Source: Hippopus hippopus
Taxonomy: Eukaryota > Mollusca > Bivalvia > Cardiida > Cardiidae
Reading direction: 5' to 3'
DNA: 64,000 nt
Assembly (NCBI GenBank): GCA_946811185.2
Contig: OX328101.1
Coordinates: 22,986,122-23,050,121, forward strand
This document shows positions 1 through 11,336 of this stretch, one piece after another. The notes beneath the pieces are model-generated. The model did no database searches and had not been told where the DNA came from. It saw only the letters and a program-made list of their open reading frames with translations. How positions within the stretch are numbered: the stretch's first letter is position 1; each line of letters starts with the position of its first letter. The translations under genes were made by a program, and so were the position numbers.

Positions 1-594
1 AGCTTCCCTATGTTATAATAGCATATAGGTCTAGCGAGCATGAAACTACTGGCCTTCCGCCGAATATATGTATGCTGGGACGCGAAACTATATGCCCTAG
101 ATCTAATGTAGGGAAAGCTTCCCAGTATTGAGCCATTGCTTATGAACTGATAGGTGTAACAGTTGCAAGAGCCGTTAAACCATGCTTATAGCCAGATATC
201 AAATACAGGTGCATCATTACACCGGCAGAAATGTTACCGTGACCAGAGTCTTTCTGTCAAATATTCCACGAAGACGATTTTTTTTTTTCTTCTCCGTTAA
301 CGACGTACATGTATATCACAAATGTTCGTGCGCATCCATACTGCGTATATGTTTTTGTCATGAATGGTGAACCAAAAGTGCACCTATGTATTTTTCGCAC
401 ATATGGTAATACTATTGGTGCACTGAAACAAGTAGCACTTTCTTCGGGTAGTATTAGTAAAGAGAAAACAATGGATCTGTGTACTGTCACCGTGAAATAA
501 TTAAAATACTTTTGACAGGGCGTTACACACCAAACAAGCAAATAGAAGCAGGAAATTTAAAGCTGTTGCAGTATAGCTGTTACTCCTTTTAAAA
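1..594. other. no gene recognised
   Basis: Short open frames on both strands show no known motif. A weak short inverted pair (AGCTTCCCTA at 1-10, TAGGGAAAGCT near 108-118) is the only structure seen. Confidence 0.3.
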
Positions 595-652
595 TTATTG
601 TGGGAAAAAAAGAAATCGCTCCTAATGAGCAATTTTTTCTTTTCCCACTATG
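595..652. repeat. hairpin, TM-like fragment
   Basis: ATTGTGGGAAAAAAAG pairs with CTTTTCCCACTAT around a short loop with GCTCC/GAGC. It resembles the hairpin core of the TM family but lacks both arms. Confidence 0.45.
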
Positions 653-897
653 TCTGCTGAGCTTTTAACCTATTTCTTTCCTTGAAAAAATAACTTCAAC
701 AGTGACCTTCATCACTATTTTCTGAAGAAATTTATAAGCACGGATAGGTGCCATTTTTATCTTTTCTTATTGCTTAGTTACAAATACTGTAAGTGTGGAA
801 ATTTTAAGAAAAATCTGTCCGTTAGAAAGTATGTATTTGTTAAAGATTAACCCTTAATTCGGTCAAATTATCTCCCTTTTTAACTCAATTGTCTATA

Positions 898-2223
898 TAC
901 GTGGGGTGATCAGAAAGAACACGGACCACCCGATTATTTCAAAAACTACTTAAGATAACAAAAATTTGCACAGATGAACATTAATTACCTGGTTACTTAC
1001 TCAAGCGTTTAAATGACGTCATAGGTAAATAAGAAAAGAGTGACGTCATTTCAATGACATCACATACTGCGTTAGCGGTTCACAATGTCGGATGACGTTT
1101 TATTTGAGCAGAGAGTAATTATAAAGTTTTACGTTAAACTCGGAAAGTCTTCATCGGAAATTAAGGCCGATTTAGATAAAGTTTATGGGGACTCAGCACT
1201 TAAGAAAACCAGTATTTGTAAATGGATTGGACGATTTAGAGAAGGACGCGAAACCGTTGAAAATGACCCTAAATCTGGCCGTCCATCAACATCAGTAACG
1301 GACAAAACTATCGCGGATGTGCAGCAGCATGTAAAGCAAGATCGTCGAGTTACTGTCAGGGAAATAGCTGACACATTTAGCATTTCCTATGGAAGTGCAC
1401 AGGAGATTTTAACTGACAAACTTGGAATGTCGCGTGTTTGTGCAAGGTGGGTGCCTCGGCTACTGACGCCCGAGCAAATGGGGGTTAGGGTCGAAATTTG
1501 TTCTGAAATTTTAGAACGCATTAGGAAAGAAGGATCACACTTTACTGATCGTATTGTGACATGCGATGAAACATGGGTACACTTTTACGAGCCCGAATCT
1601 AAACAACAAAGCAGTGTATGGAAACATCCAACATCGCCGTCCCCTGTTAAAGCCAAACTTTCTAAGTCTGTTGGTAAAGTTATGTGCATCATGTTTTTCT
1701 CTTCTCAACGTTTTCTTCTAAATCATGTTGTACCTATACATACTACAGTCAATACTGAGTATTATGCCAGCATTATTCGAATGAATTTAATACAGGCCAT
1801 CCGAAAAAAACAGCCGGAACTTCTATGGAGAGGCGTCATTTTACATCAAGATAATGCTCCCGCTCACAAAGCCAAACTTGTACAGGAAGTTTTGAAAAAA
1901 CTAAACATAGAAACATTAGACCATCCTGCCTATAGTCCAGACCTGGCCCCATGTGACTTTTGGCTATTTCCTGTTTTGAAAGATTCTCTACGTGGCACGC
2001 GCTACGAGAGCAGAGAGGAGCTAACCCATGCCATGACCGGGTCGTTGAGAGTGATGTCACGTGACGGGCTCGCGCACGTGTTTCGCGCATGGGAATCAAG
2101 AATGAATAAGTGCATAGAACACAAAGGAGGTTACTTTGAAAAACAGTAAACATTCCAAGTTGATTTTTATAACAATATTCCGATAAAGGCACTGGTCCAC
2201 GTTCTTTCTGATCACCCCTCGTA
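898..2223 (+). mobile_element. mariner element 1, full length (1,326 bp)
   Basis: Terminal inverted repeats of about 30 bp (TACGNGGGGTGATCAGAAAG outermost) start at 898 and end at 2223, flanked by TA at 896-897 and 2224-2225, the mariner target duplication. A single long transposase frame lies between them. The two ends differ at only a few positions, so the copy is fairly young. Confidence 0.93.
1085..2149 (+). CDS. mariner transposase (354 aa, DD34D)
   Basis: Cut-and-paste transposase of the Tc1/mariner superfamily. The N-terminal half (residues 1-130) has the two helix-turn-helix DNA-binding regions and ends with the linker WVPRLLTPEQ. The catalytic triad is D161 (TCDETWVHF), D256 (HQDNAPAH) and D291 (YSPDLAPCDFWLF), with 34 residues between the last two, the mariner spacing. 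The length is normal and no stop or frameshift is seen. Odd point: the stretch CIMFFSSQRF (202-210) lacks the aspartate-glycine usually found there, so activity is uncertain. The start was chosen because it follows CACA just inside the 5' untranslated segment and opens the HTH region. Confidence 0.93.
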   Translation: MSDDVLFEQRVIIKFYVKLGKSSSEIKADLDKVYGDSALKKTSICKWIGRFREGRETVENDPKSGRPSTSVTDKTIADVQQHVKQDRRVTVREIADTFSISYGSAQEILTDKLGMSRVCARWVPRLLTPEQMGVRVEICSEILERIRKEGSHFTDRIVTCDETWVHFYEPESKQQSSVWKHPTSPSPVKAKLSKSVGKVMCIMFFSSQRFLLNHVVPIHTTVNTEYYASIIRMNLIQAIRKKQPELLWRGVILHQDNAPAHKAKLVQEVLKKLNIETLDHPAYSPDLAPCDFWLFPVLKDSLRGTRYESREELTHAMTGSLRVMSRDGLAHVFRAWESRMNKCIEHKGGYFEKQ

Positions 2224-2225
2224 TA

Positions 2226-2861
2226 ACATGCATATTTGTACCATGATCAAAACCAGGATTTTATATATTTATTGTATAAAACTAAATGAATTTTCATTAA
2301 AATGATGTATATTTGTATATTCTTCTGGTAATTTTCTTTTTTAACTGACTATTAAACAAAAGCGTGTTAAATCCAATGTAAGCTGATTTTTTAACTGTAT
2401 ATACCTTTTTCAAAGGCAAATTTCTTAGAAACGAGCACGGTTACCCATATCATTTTTTACTGTAATCTGCTAGAGACACGATGAGCTTTGTATGTGAAAA
2501 GTTTTAAAAAAATATGACCGTTAGAAAAATTTGTGATATACGTCGTTAAGAGAGATGGGTCATCTCAATGATTTACCTCCTTTTGGAGAGGACCTTTCAC
2601 TATCCCTGACAAAGAATCAGACGTTGACTATAAGTTTAATTGTGGTCATAAGCAACAATACAAGTAATACATTGTGAAAGGTAAAAGAGAGCGGTGAATC
2701 AAATCATATCCTCCGATAAAGAGTTAGATTTAGTTGTTCAACTAGAGGGAATGAAAACGTAGAAATAAGCGAGAAACGGTGAAGACGTCAGCCATCTCGG
2801 TTTAAGGATTACGTTCTTCCTCTTTGCAGGCTAGAAGATTTGTCTCTTATGAACAACATCC
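2226..2861. other. no gene recognised
   Basis: AT-rich spacer between mariner 1 and the fold-back arm. No motif or repeat recognised with confidence. Confidence 0.3.
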
Positions 2862-3300
2862 AGACTCACACTGGAGAGACCTTACATACTTGCTCCAGGT
2901 CAACGTTACTGCTCCTGTCAATTCAACATACCCGCTCCAGTAAAAAACATGGCTGCGCCCAAGAATTTTGCTAGGTAAGCACCAAAACATACTTCTATAA
3001 CAATCAGATGAATAGATGTGCAGTAGACGGTTGTCGCACGGAATGTCTGGGATGTCAGTGCATATTTCTGTATTGTTCTTTTGGTGGTTGGTTATTTGTT
3101 AAAGACGTTTAATCCAACAAACTTCCGTCAGCGACTATGATTTCTGAATAATCAACACGCGGGAGTCAGCAAAAAGCTTTGTTAAACATACAAACACAAT
3201 AATCTGAAGTTTGTGCTTGCCAAGTGATTCATATATGCTTTATTCACCACAATTCTAAACAAAAACGATCCAGCTCCTGAGTTGAAACAGAGAACGATAT

Positions 3301-4637
3301 TACGAGGGCTGTTCGATATGTACTGTGTATTGTACCACAACGCGATAACGCTTTCAACGATTTCGTGGATGATGATACGCTTGAGTAGCTCTATTCAATA
3401 CCTTTCCAACGGTATAAACACGAGCCTTTAGCTCCACATAGTTTTAAACTTATAGTCATTTCATTAGAGCTAGTCGTTGACCACTGTTCTAAAAATGGTT
3501 GGGAAACGGATTAAGAATATTGAAGAAATTAGAGCTTATATAAAAGTTCGCACAAAACTCGGTCATTCAGTAATGCAGATTTTTACTGAATTGGGGGAAG
3601 TTTATGGGTCTGATAAGGTATCTTATGAAACAGTTCGTAGGTGGAGAAAGAAATTTCTGACTGGCACCGAGTCCGTCAAAGATGCAGCAAAATCTGGCCA
3701 ACCTGTGACTGTAACAGGCAAGGCAAATGTCTCGGAAGTCAGGGAAATAATTGAAAGTGATGGCAGATACACGATTCGTGATATTGCCAACGCTGTTGGC
3801 ATATCCCTATCGCGGGTGCATTTCATTTTGAAGCGTATTTTGAAAGTACGAAAGATTTCTGCCAGATGGATACCGCATATATTGACAGGTGACCAAAAAC
3901 AGGTACGAGTACAAACCGCTAAGCAATTGCTCAAAATGTTTCTCAAATTCAATCAAAGACAATTTGCAAACATTGTTACTGGTGACGAAACATGGGTTCA
4001 CTGTTTCGAACCAGTAAGAAAAATTGGAAACAAAATATGGCTAACTAAACACGGTAGAAGGCCTGTATTTGCCAAAAGAAGCATAAGCACAAAGAAGGTT
4101 CTTTATTGCATATTCTTCTCATGTGATGGTATGGCCGTACAAATTCCGGTGCCGAAGGGCAAAATTATTACAGGTCGGTATTACCGAGATGTTATACTAA
4201 AAAAGCTCAAGAAGTATTATCTTAAACGACGCCCTGTGTCAGGATTTAGGCATGTTCGTCTACTTCATGATAATGCTCCATCAAATACATCTGAGCTTGT
4301 GAAGCAATTTTTGAAGTCGGAGAAGGTTACTGTCTTGCCACACCCACCATACTCTCCAGATCTAGCCCCATGCGACTTTTTTCCAAAACTTAAAAAGTTC
4401 TTATCTGGTCGTCGTTACAAGTCCCGACAAGCCCTTGGCTTAGCCATCAGTCAGTGCCTCAGAGGTCTACCAAAATTAGCGTACCGTGACGCATTTCAGA
4501 AATGGATTGAGAGATTGAAATTATGTAGTTCAAACCGCGGAGAATATTTTGAAGGGATGTAATGTTCATTTCACTATTTGAGTCGAATGCTTTTGAGATA
4601 TCGTACAATACACATTACATATCGAACAACCCTCGTA
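3301..4637 (+). mobile_element. mariner element 2, full length (1,337 bp)
   Basis: Inverted termini TACGAGGGYTGTTCGATATG extend about 35 bp with two or three mismatches. TA follows the right end (4638-4639); on the left TA (3298-3299) is separated from the element by one extra T. It interrupts the left arm of the fold-back, whose homology resumes after 4640. Confidence 0.9.
3477..4562 (+). CDS. mariner transposase (361 aa, DD34D, slightly degraded)
   Basis: Second, distinct Tc1/mariner transposase. HTH region, then linker WIPHILTGDQ (131-140); catalytic D170 (VTGDETWVHC), D265 (LLHDNAPSN) and D300 (YSPDLAPCDFFP), again 34 residues between the last two. Translation may start at residue 7 (MVGKR) instead. 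After the third aspartate the usual CDFFLFPKLK reads CDFFPKLK, an in-frame loss of two residues next to the active site, so the protein may be inactive although the frame is open throughout. It differs widely from mariner 1 and belongs to another lineage. Confidence 0.9.
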   Translation: MTTVLKMVGKRIKNIEEIRAYIKVRTKLGHSVMQIFTELGEVYGSDKVSYETVRRWRKKFLTGTESVKDAAKSGQPVTVTGKANVSEVREIIESDGRYTIRDIANAVGISLSRVHFILKRILKVRKISARWIPHILTGDQKQVRVQTAKQLLKMFLKFNQRQFANIVTGDETWVHCFEPVRKIGNKIWLTKHGRRPVFAKRSISTKKVLYCIFFSCDGMAVQIPVPKGKIITGRYYRDVILKKLKKYYLKRRPVSGFRHVRLLHDNAPSNTSELVKQFLKSEKVTVLPHPPYSPDLAPCDFFPKLKKFLSGRRYKSRQALGLAISQCLRGLPKLAYRDAFQKWIERLKLCSSNRGEYFEGM

Positions 4638-5325
4638 TATGCGATTGTGTTCGAGTTAAATCAAACAATTTTCCTTTTTTGATTAATATGTATAACTGTC
4701 TATTTGTCCGTCTTTCGGTTTTTCTGTCGGTCAGGTTTATTGTCCTTTTGATGCTTTTGAAATGAAATGTCATTATATACATGAAGAGCTTGATGGACAG
4801 ACAGTATCATGCAAAGGGTGGATAACTATCATAACTATCATGCAGAAGATCCATAACTATTATAACTATCATCTTCGATATCGTCATCACAAGACTCCTC
4901 TTCGTTAATATAAATTATAAAATATAAATAAACATGCAAGGCGGGGTTTGTTCGATGGCTCGATTCAACAGCTCAGCCAAATTCTTTTCGGAGATTGATA
5001 ATCGTCATTGCAGAAGGTTTCATTCCTCTTTCACGATTTGTCATTTTTCGAAGACGTTGATTTAGGATAGCAGCCAGTAGCTTTCAAATATATTTATGCG
5101 AATTATTGGTAGTTATTGGCGAGTTATTGGTGCAAGGCAAAGTAAAGATGCAGACTTAATACTATCTAATTCTAGAAAGGTCATTAATAAGAAAGTGATT
5201 TCTGTGATGTGATTGAAATAACGCTGAAACAAAGAAAACTCACTACCAACACAACTTAATCTTTATTGGGAAATTCGAATGCATGTCAAAGACTTATTAC
5301 ACATACATGTAAACTGTACTCATCT

Positions 5326-5483
5326 ACGGTGGCACAAAAGTGACATGGAAGATATATTTTATACTACGTGCGCACGCAGTAGCTAATACGTGCGCACGTA
5401 TTAGTTATTACGTGCGCACGTATTAGCTACTGCGTGCGCACGTAGTATAAAATATATCTTCCATGTCACTTTTGTGCCACCGT
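5326..5483. mobile_element. near-perfect palindromic MITE, 158 bp
   Basis: Arms of 79 bp pair almost completely (ACGGTGGCACAAAAGTGACA against its complement at 5464-5483); mismatches are confined to the centre. Three copies of the palindrome CGTGCGCACG sit inside. Direct repeats ACTCATCT at 5318-5325 and 5484-5491 form an 8-bp target duplication, as made by hAT (or P) transposases. It has no coding capacity. Confidence 0.9.
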
Positions 5484-5514
5484 ACTCATCTAATGTTGAT
5501 AAAGTAAAAAAAAA

Positions 5515-5860
5515 AACGTTACTGCGAATTTTCGATTCGCGTACTACGACTTTTAAACGCGTTATTACAGATTTTTTCACGTAAGTGCGACTTTTTTTGC
5601 GTTGTTACGTATTTTGAATTCACGTTATTACGAGATTTTTCGCGTTACTGCGACTTTTAAACACGTTATTACGTGTTTTAAAACACGTTATTACAAGATT
5701 TTTCGAGTTAGTGCAACTTTTTTTAGGTTATTATATGTTTTAAATTCACGTTATAACGTGTTTTAAAGCACGTTATTACGAGATTTTTCGCTTTAGTGCG
5801 ACTTTCTTTTTGCGTTATAAGGTGTTTTGAATTCACGTTAAATTACGTGTTTTTGATAAA
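5515..5860. repeat. degenerate tandem repeat, period about 63 bp
   Basis: About five units, each with CACGTTATTACGAGATTTTTC then a GCGACTTTT block and ACGTGTTTTAAA. Unit starts near 5561, 5623, 5685, 5770 and 5835, with a short 22-bp unit at about 5748. Confidence 0.7.
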
Positions 5861-6135
5861 AATATTTTACCTTCATTTTGACCCTTGTAGGCTTTCGTAT
5901 GTAGGCTTTCGTAACAAAGTGATCATTTTTCGAAATCGTTTTCGCTTTCATATTTCTATGTTTTTTAAAGTAAAGTATATGCGACTTTCAAGTGAGTGTT
6001 AATAATGGATGAAATGAATGTATTCAGCATTGACCACTTCCATACACAACTGTGTATATAAAATTGTTACAAACAACTTAATATCGTTACTTTCTGAAAC
6101 AAATTGAGAAGACATCAAGGCCTATTAGACAAATC

Positions 6136-6222
6136 CGCCCACGCTCTCTCTCTCTCTCTCTCCCTTCCTCCCTCCCCCCTCTCCCTTTCTCTCCTTTCCT
6201 TCCTCTCTCTCTCTCTCTCTCC
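6136..6222. repeat. CT-rich simple repeat
   Basis: (CT)n tracts interrupted by CCTTCC blocks. Confidence 0.9.
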
Positions 6223-7225
6223 ATTTTTTCACGATGAGTGTCCGATTCTGCCAGCTTAATAAAATTGGGGAGAGAAATAGAGAACCTGAGATCGCCTGAA
6301 TACATGCCCAATAAGATTAGGCCTATTGATAGGAAAAAAAAAGGTTCAACGTGTTTTAGAATTGTACTGCCATTCAAGTATTTATCAAACTACACATCTG
6401 AACCGATCTATATTGACAGGGATCTAGTTGCAGAAAACAGTTTAAATTGTGACTTAACTGAAAGATACTTATCTAATTGATAGAATACAACGTGAGAAAA
6501 GGAAAACATGCCCAATGTTTTGCTTAGCATTCTACATCAGTTTATTCAAATTAGGAAATATTTGGTACAGGGTTAAAACAGACACTGCACTTGTTCTTTT
6601 GGGTGTATTATATTCCTGTAGAATTTACTATTTAGCCTCTAACTAATTACATAAACCGATGTCTATAGATGTTCAGCTGATTTGAATATACAATCGGTCG
6701 TGCATAATGATGACTATTGCTATTATTAACGATGGCGAACCCATGACTTTGACTACGATAATTAATATAGAATCTTGACTAAAATGACAAAATTGTTTAC
6801 TGTAACACGAACCCATACGCTTACCTTATTTTCAGCTCAGGAGCTGGATCGTTGTATTGAATTTAGGAGCATGTTACGTTGTAATGCAAAAATAGCAAAA
6901 TATCATTTAATAACTGCAATTTGATTTTTTTCGGTTTATAGTTCTGAGGATAATCATTATATTGGTCATCTGACACGGCACACACTTCAGAATATCGAGT
7001 GTATATGTTTTACAAAGGTTTTTGGAGACTCCAAGTAGTGCTTTTCCAGAAATCGTAGCCGCCGACGGAACTTTGTCGGATTAAACGTCTTCATGTAAAA
7101 AAAAATATGTTTTTGTGCTTACCTTGTGGAATCTTATGGGCGCAGCCATGTTTTTTACTGGAGCGGGTACGTTGAATTGACAGGAGCAATAACGCTGCCC
7201 TGGAGCAAGTACGTAAGGTCTCTCC

Positions 7226-8363
7226 AGTGTGCAGACTACCACCATCATTTTTTGCTTTTTTCTTTTTGTCATATTTTAGTAGAAAGAGCGAACTTCAAGT
7301 ATCATGCCACGAAATGCGTTGGGAAGCAGTTTAGTTGAGATATGTGTAAGCAGACATTTAAGAAAAAGGCATAAAGGGCCTACTACTTAAAGCTTTCGCG
7401 AAGGCTACATTTTGCCTAGGCTTCATGAGATCCTGCAGAGAATAAGTAGAATGATCAACAGAGTATCCTCTATAGCGCCAAAGGTGAATATAGTGATAGG
7501 GACCCCGAGCCGGAAATAACAATAGGCACGAAGGGTGATTCTATGTTTTTGTTAGTTTCCGTATCAAAAGTTTCGACATGCAATTTCCTCATTTTGTGTA
7601 CATGTTTTATCTTTTATTTAAGCATTGGTTTTATTTTAATGCCAATGATTATCGGGACTTTTTGTGTCAGTGGCATGCATATTGTTAAGTTTTTTTTCTT
7701 TTTTTTTATTTTAAGTACTAGTGTATTTTTCAAAAAGCAGAAATAAGAGGTATTGCATCACAATTAAAACCATCCTTTTCAAACGTTAGTGCTGGAAGGG
7801 TTTTCCTCTTTATAGGACAACCATCGTTTACACACCAAAGTACTTCTACAGGCCGTAGAGATATGTCTCCGTGAGCGTTACTGTCCTTAATATATTGTCG
7901 ATGTAGATTTTATTTTGACTGCATAGAACATGAATTTTTGCGCAGCCTGTTGTTGAATCCTCACGCATAAAACTCTCTAAAATAGAGTCTACGCTATTCG
8001 AAATTCTCGATGTCATTGCTAAAACATTTAGGATAGCTGTCTTTTAAATACTGAAATACTTGTAGCTTTTTGTTTTCAATCTAATTTGCAATGTAAAGGT
8101 TACAGCTGCATCAAACTTGATTTTAAGCAAAGATTTTTGTTCAAGACGTTTGCTAGATGGCCTTAAGATACATGTACATCACCAAGAAATGACTGTGCAC
8201 TCTCAGCGTGGCCAGGGTGAAAAAAAGACACCACCAAAATTGTCAGCATTAAAGTTCAAACTCCTTACCCATGAAATGATTGTCTAGAATGCCTCCATGA
8301 ACTGATTTATCCTAATTATCCAATACATGTATATGGTAGATGTCAAGCATGCTGAAATATATT
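7226..8363. other. no gene recognised
   Basis: Spacer with short open frames and T-rich runs only. Confidence 0.3.
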
Positions 8364-8626
8364 TGAGCCGCGCTCTGTGAAAAGGGGGCTTAATGCATCT
8401 GCGAAAAGTTTCGACCCAGGTCAGCCTGCGCAGTCCGCGCAGGCTGACCTGGGCCGAAACTTTTCGCTGTTGGTCGATTTTCTGCATGTCAAAGGATCAG
8501 TTTACCTCATGATTGAGTCGGTTGTTAAAAAAAGTGGCTATTATGGATCCATAAGTATGTGATGGCTTTCTTGGTATGATGGATTACGGAGATGCATTAA
8601 GCCCCCTTTTGCCAGAGCACGGCTCA
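8364..8626 (+). mobile_element. A-family MITE, copy A1 (263 bp)
   Basis: Starts TGAGCCGCGCTCTGTGAAAA and ends GCCAGAGCACGGCTCA, imperfect inverted termini of about 40 bp. A hairpin (CAGGTCAGCCTGCGCAG and its complement) lies near the left end. Differs from A6 at only a handful of bases. Confidence 0.85.
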
Positions 8627-10205
8627 TATTTAGAACCAACCTGTTACACAACCAGTGAACTGTTTAGACATTTCAAAAAATGGAAAAGGAAAACAAAAAG
8701 GGTTAAATCTATTGTTTTAGATCAACCATGCTAAAATGTATTTAGAACTACCCTGTTACACAAGCAGTCAACAGTAAAGACATTCTGAAAAAAAAAAAGG
8801 AAAAGGAAAAAAACAGGGGTTAGATCTATTCCTTTATGTATTTTCTCTAGAAATGATACCTTGGCCTTTCTTTGCAGAATAATGACGTATCAGTCACTGT
8901 AAAGATATTTTCCAACTCCCAAAAACAAAATCTGGTGTTATGCCTTTTTTAATACTCTTGTTTTAATCTGCTTTTAACAAATTTAGGGCTATTTCATCCC
9001 TGAAAAACTATAAGCTGCATAGTCATAAAAAAATCTTACCAGTACGATGAATTGATTCTAGATTTGTGGCAAAGTAACGGCAAGGACATGAGAGCCATTT
9101 AAATATTTATCTCTGCAGATTTGTTCTTGCAGGCTACTGTGTTGTATCCCTGGGTTGATCCGCAGCTATATATTCAAAGCAAAGGGTTTATTATCAGGAA
9201 ATGTAGTTTCAACCCCTGATTGCACTGCAAGTCATGTGGGAGTATCCTTGAGTAAGGCAAACACAGCCACAAGCTACCACTGGTTGAAACTTCACTAAGA
9301 AATTGCTGAATTGCTGTGAAAAGCAACGTAGAACTCCTTTCAAAGACTTACGAACTGAAATCTCTGAACATTCTCAGTCTTTACTTTCTCCTTTGATCCA
9401 TGCATGTAAACCTTTTACGTTGTTCATAACTTAAATTCAGAAATACTGTGTTGTCAAACAATGGCTAAATAGATACGATTTTATTGAATACAAATGCTAG
9501 ATAATGATTCGAAAAAAAAAAGGACCATAGTGTTTAACCTCCCTCTTTTGGCCTGATCCTTTTATTACTATAAACGGACTCCGGCACAACACCCCTGCTC
9601 CAGCTGAGTGATGTACTACTAAGTGAGCTACAACACTGCTCTATATGACAAAGTGCTACCAAGTGATTTTCCATGTTCAAGGGACTTTTTCGGCGTAGCT
9701 GAATGCACTGGCTTTTGACCTACTTCTTGTTACTGATAAAGAATGAATAGATGGTATCTTGCGATGGGTAAAAAATGTGCACATGTTTATTCGGGGGGCC
9801 CCTGCTGCCATATTTGCTCGCACATTTATGAAACCACTATTAACAAGCGTTGCTGCCGCTAATCGATACCGCGGAACCTTGATTTATACCATAGCAAACT
9901 AATGTAGAAGAGAATGATTCTTTTCTTTTGCCATATGGAAATTTCATATTTTCATAAGCGTTACCTAATAACACAATACTACTTTTCAACAAAATGAAAA
10001 ACAGTGAGGAAAAAGAGGCAATAGCTCGTGAGGTTACCTTTTATTATCTTGGTTCATATTGAACCAAAAAAGGGCCTCAATATTCATATTCATGTACCTC
10101 TTACGGCGACGATCTTTATTAAAGATATTTCTTCTTTCTACATTTTTCGTTTTGTTAAACACAAATGAATTCTACAAAATAGACTTATCTCTGCAAAATT
10201 AAAAG
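8627..10205. other. no gene recognised
   Basis: Two near-repeats of CTGTTACACAA...CAGT...AAAGGAAAA (8638-8700 and 8750-8815) are seen. 9120-9340 has a moderately GC-richer stretch with CCTTGAGTAAGGCAAAC that recalls SINE bodies but could not be assigned. Confidence 0.3.
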
Positions 10206-10435
10206 CCCGGCAGGGTAGCACAGTGGTTAGCGTGTCTGACTCGGGACCTGATGGTTGCCGGTTCGATACCCGGTTCATGCAAACTTTTCTTTTTGGCGAT
10301 TTTTCACCTCTCACCTTTGAAGCATGTGAAAAAGTAGTCAGTGGCTTGGAAAGAGAGTTGTCAGTATTGTGTGAGAAAACTAGGTAACAAATGCGTAGGT
10401 GCACTGGCCACTATGATCTGACCTTAGCTGTAAAG
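10206..10435 (+). repeat. tRNA-derived SINE
   Basis: The head has an A box (TAGCACAGTGG, 10216) and B box (GGTTCGATACC, 10260). The body, CTCTCACCTTTGAAGCATG to GTAGGTGCACTGGCC, is shared with the SINE at 63414, so both belong to one family. Confidence 0.8.
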
Positions 10436-11029
10436 ATAGCTTTAGTGATCGACCTAGTTTTTCGTCCAATCAGAGACCAGTATTTGCCGAGATTTTCTTC
10501 ATCTAAAACCCCATAAAACTTCGCTTGTCTGAAATAAAAAGAACCGTTTCGCATGTATGAATTGTACCATCTCCTCCCAAATTGTCACAAAGATATCGTG
10601 CTCGGCGGAATGCTCATGAATTGTTTCTGTCTCGTGCATAAAGCTAAACATGCAAAAGCTACAGAATTCTACTTGGGCCACTATTTTTCAGCGCAGATGT
10701 ACAAGGTGGCTTTTGCCCACTTTTTGCAATTAGTATCGAATGAAAAGGAAAGGCGAGAGAGAGAAAATACATACATGTAAATGGTGGATATGCTTTTTCT
10801 GAGGTCTTATTGGCAGGGTCCATTTATGACAGTTATGTACAAGCGATGCTACTTTTGATTGATACTTTGTGGCGCCTGTTCACACCTTAGCATGTATATT
10901 TGATTGTGGATAATCCTTTTGTCGTACTCACTGACATTTTACTGTTTTTATTTTTTCATGTGTTACCTTAAAAATCATCACTTTACAGTCTATATGTAAT
11001 TTCGAACGCGTTATTTTTAGCGCCAACTT

Positions 11030-11336
11030 CCGAGCCCTGGTAGCTACAGTCGGTAGCGTACAGGACTTGAGAACAGAGGGTCGCTGGTTCGATTCCCGGC
11101 TCGGCCAATTTCTTTCCAAGGATTGATGATAGTCATTGAGACAGGATTTATTCCTCTCTCACCGCTGACCATTGTCTCGACGATGGTCATGTGGGAAAGC
11201 AGCCAGCGGTTTGGAAAAAATATTGTGCGGAGTAAAAGAAACTCCAGGAAAGTATGGATAGGTGCACTGGCAACTGCGATATAACGGAAATAATGTTGAA
11301 AACGGCGTTAAACACCATAAAATCAATCAATCAATT
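11030..11336 (+). repeat. tRNA-derived SINE with ATCA tail
   Basis: B box GGTTCGATTCC (11092); body through GGATAGGTGCACTGGC and ACGGCGTTAAACACC; tail (ATCA)n at 11320-11334. Imperfect flanking repeats (TTTTAGCGCCAACT before, TTTTGCGTCAACT after) look like a target duplication. Most other SINE fragments here belong to this family. Confidence 0.85.

Larger units (their letters stand above)
2862..7225. repeat. long fold-back structure, arms about 0.4-0.5 kb
   Basis: The left arm (about 2862-4700, split by mariner 2) matches in inverted form the right arm (about 6760-7225). Shared landmarks: ACTGGAGAGACCTTAC; CATGGCTGCGCCCA followed by GGTAAGCAC; GACGTTTAATCC; GATCCAGCTCCTGAG; and, beyond mariner 2, AAACAATTTT. 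The left arm carries an extra ~100 bp (about 3002-3105). The arms are visibly diverged (point changes and indels). The core holds a palindromic MITE, a 63-bp satellite and a CT tract. It may be a large MITE/fold-back transposon or an inverted duplication of a gene fragment; boundaries are approximate. Confidence 0.7.

Noticed and set aside
3002..3105. Cysteine-rich frame MNRCAVDGCRTECLGCQC in the left fold-back arm
   Set aside because: Lies in a ~100-bp segment absent from the other arm, with no family recognised and no splice context beyond chance.
6087..6377. 96-codon minus-strand frame rich in Arg/Glu
   Set aside because: Produced by the CT simple repeat.
8377..8562. 61-codon frame ([11 protein letters not shown]...) identical at 48256 and similar at 53131, 55406 and 23038
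   Set aside because: It follows the A-family MITE and its GC-rich hairpin. Identity is at DNA level throughout the element, including outside the frame, so there is no sign of protein selection.
10206..10280. tRNA gene (also at 11030 and 63414)
   Set aside because: A and B boxes are present but each continues into a shared SINE body, and the acceptor stems do not close well.
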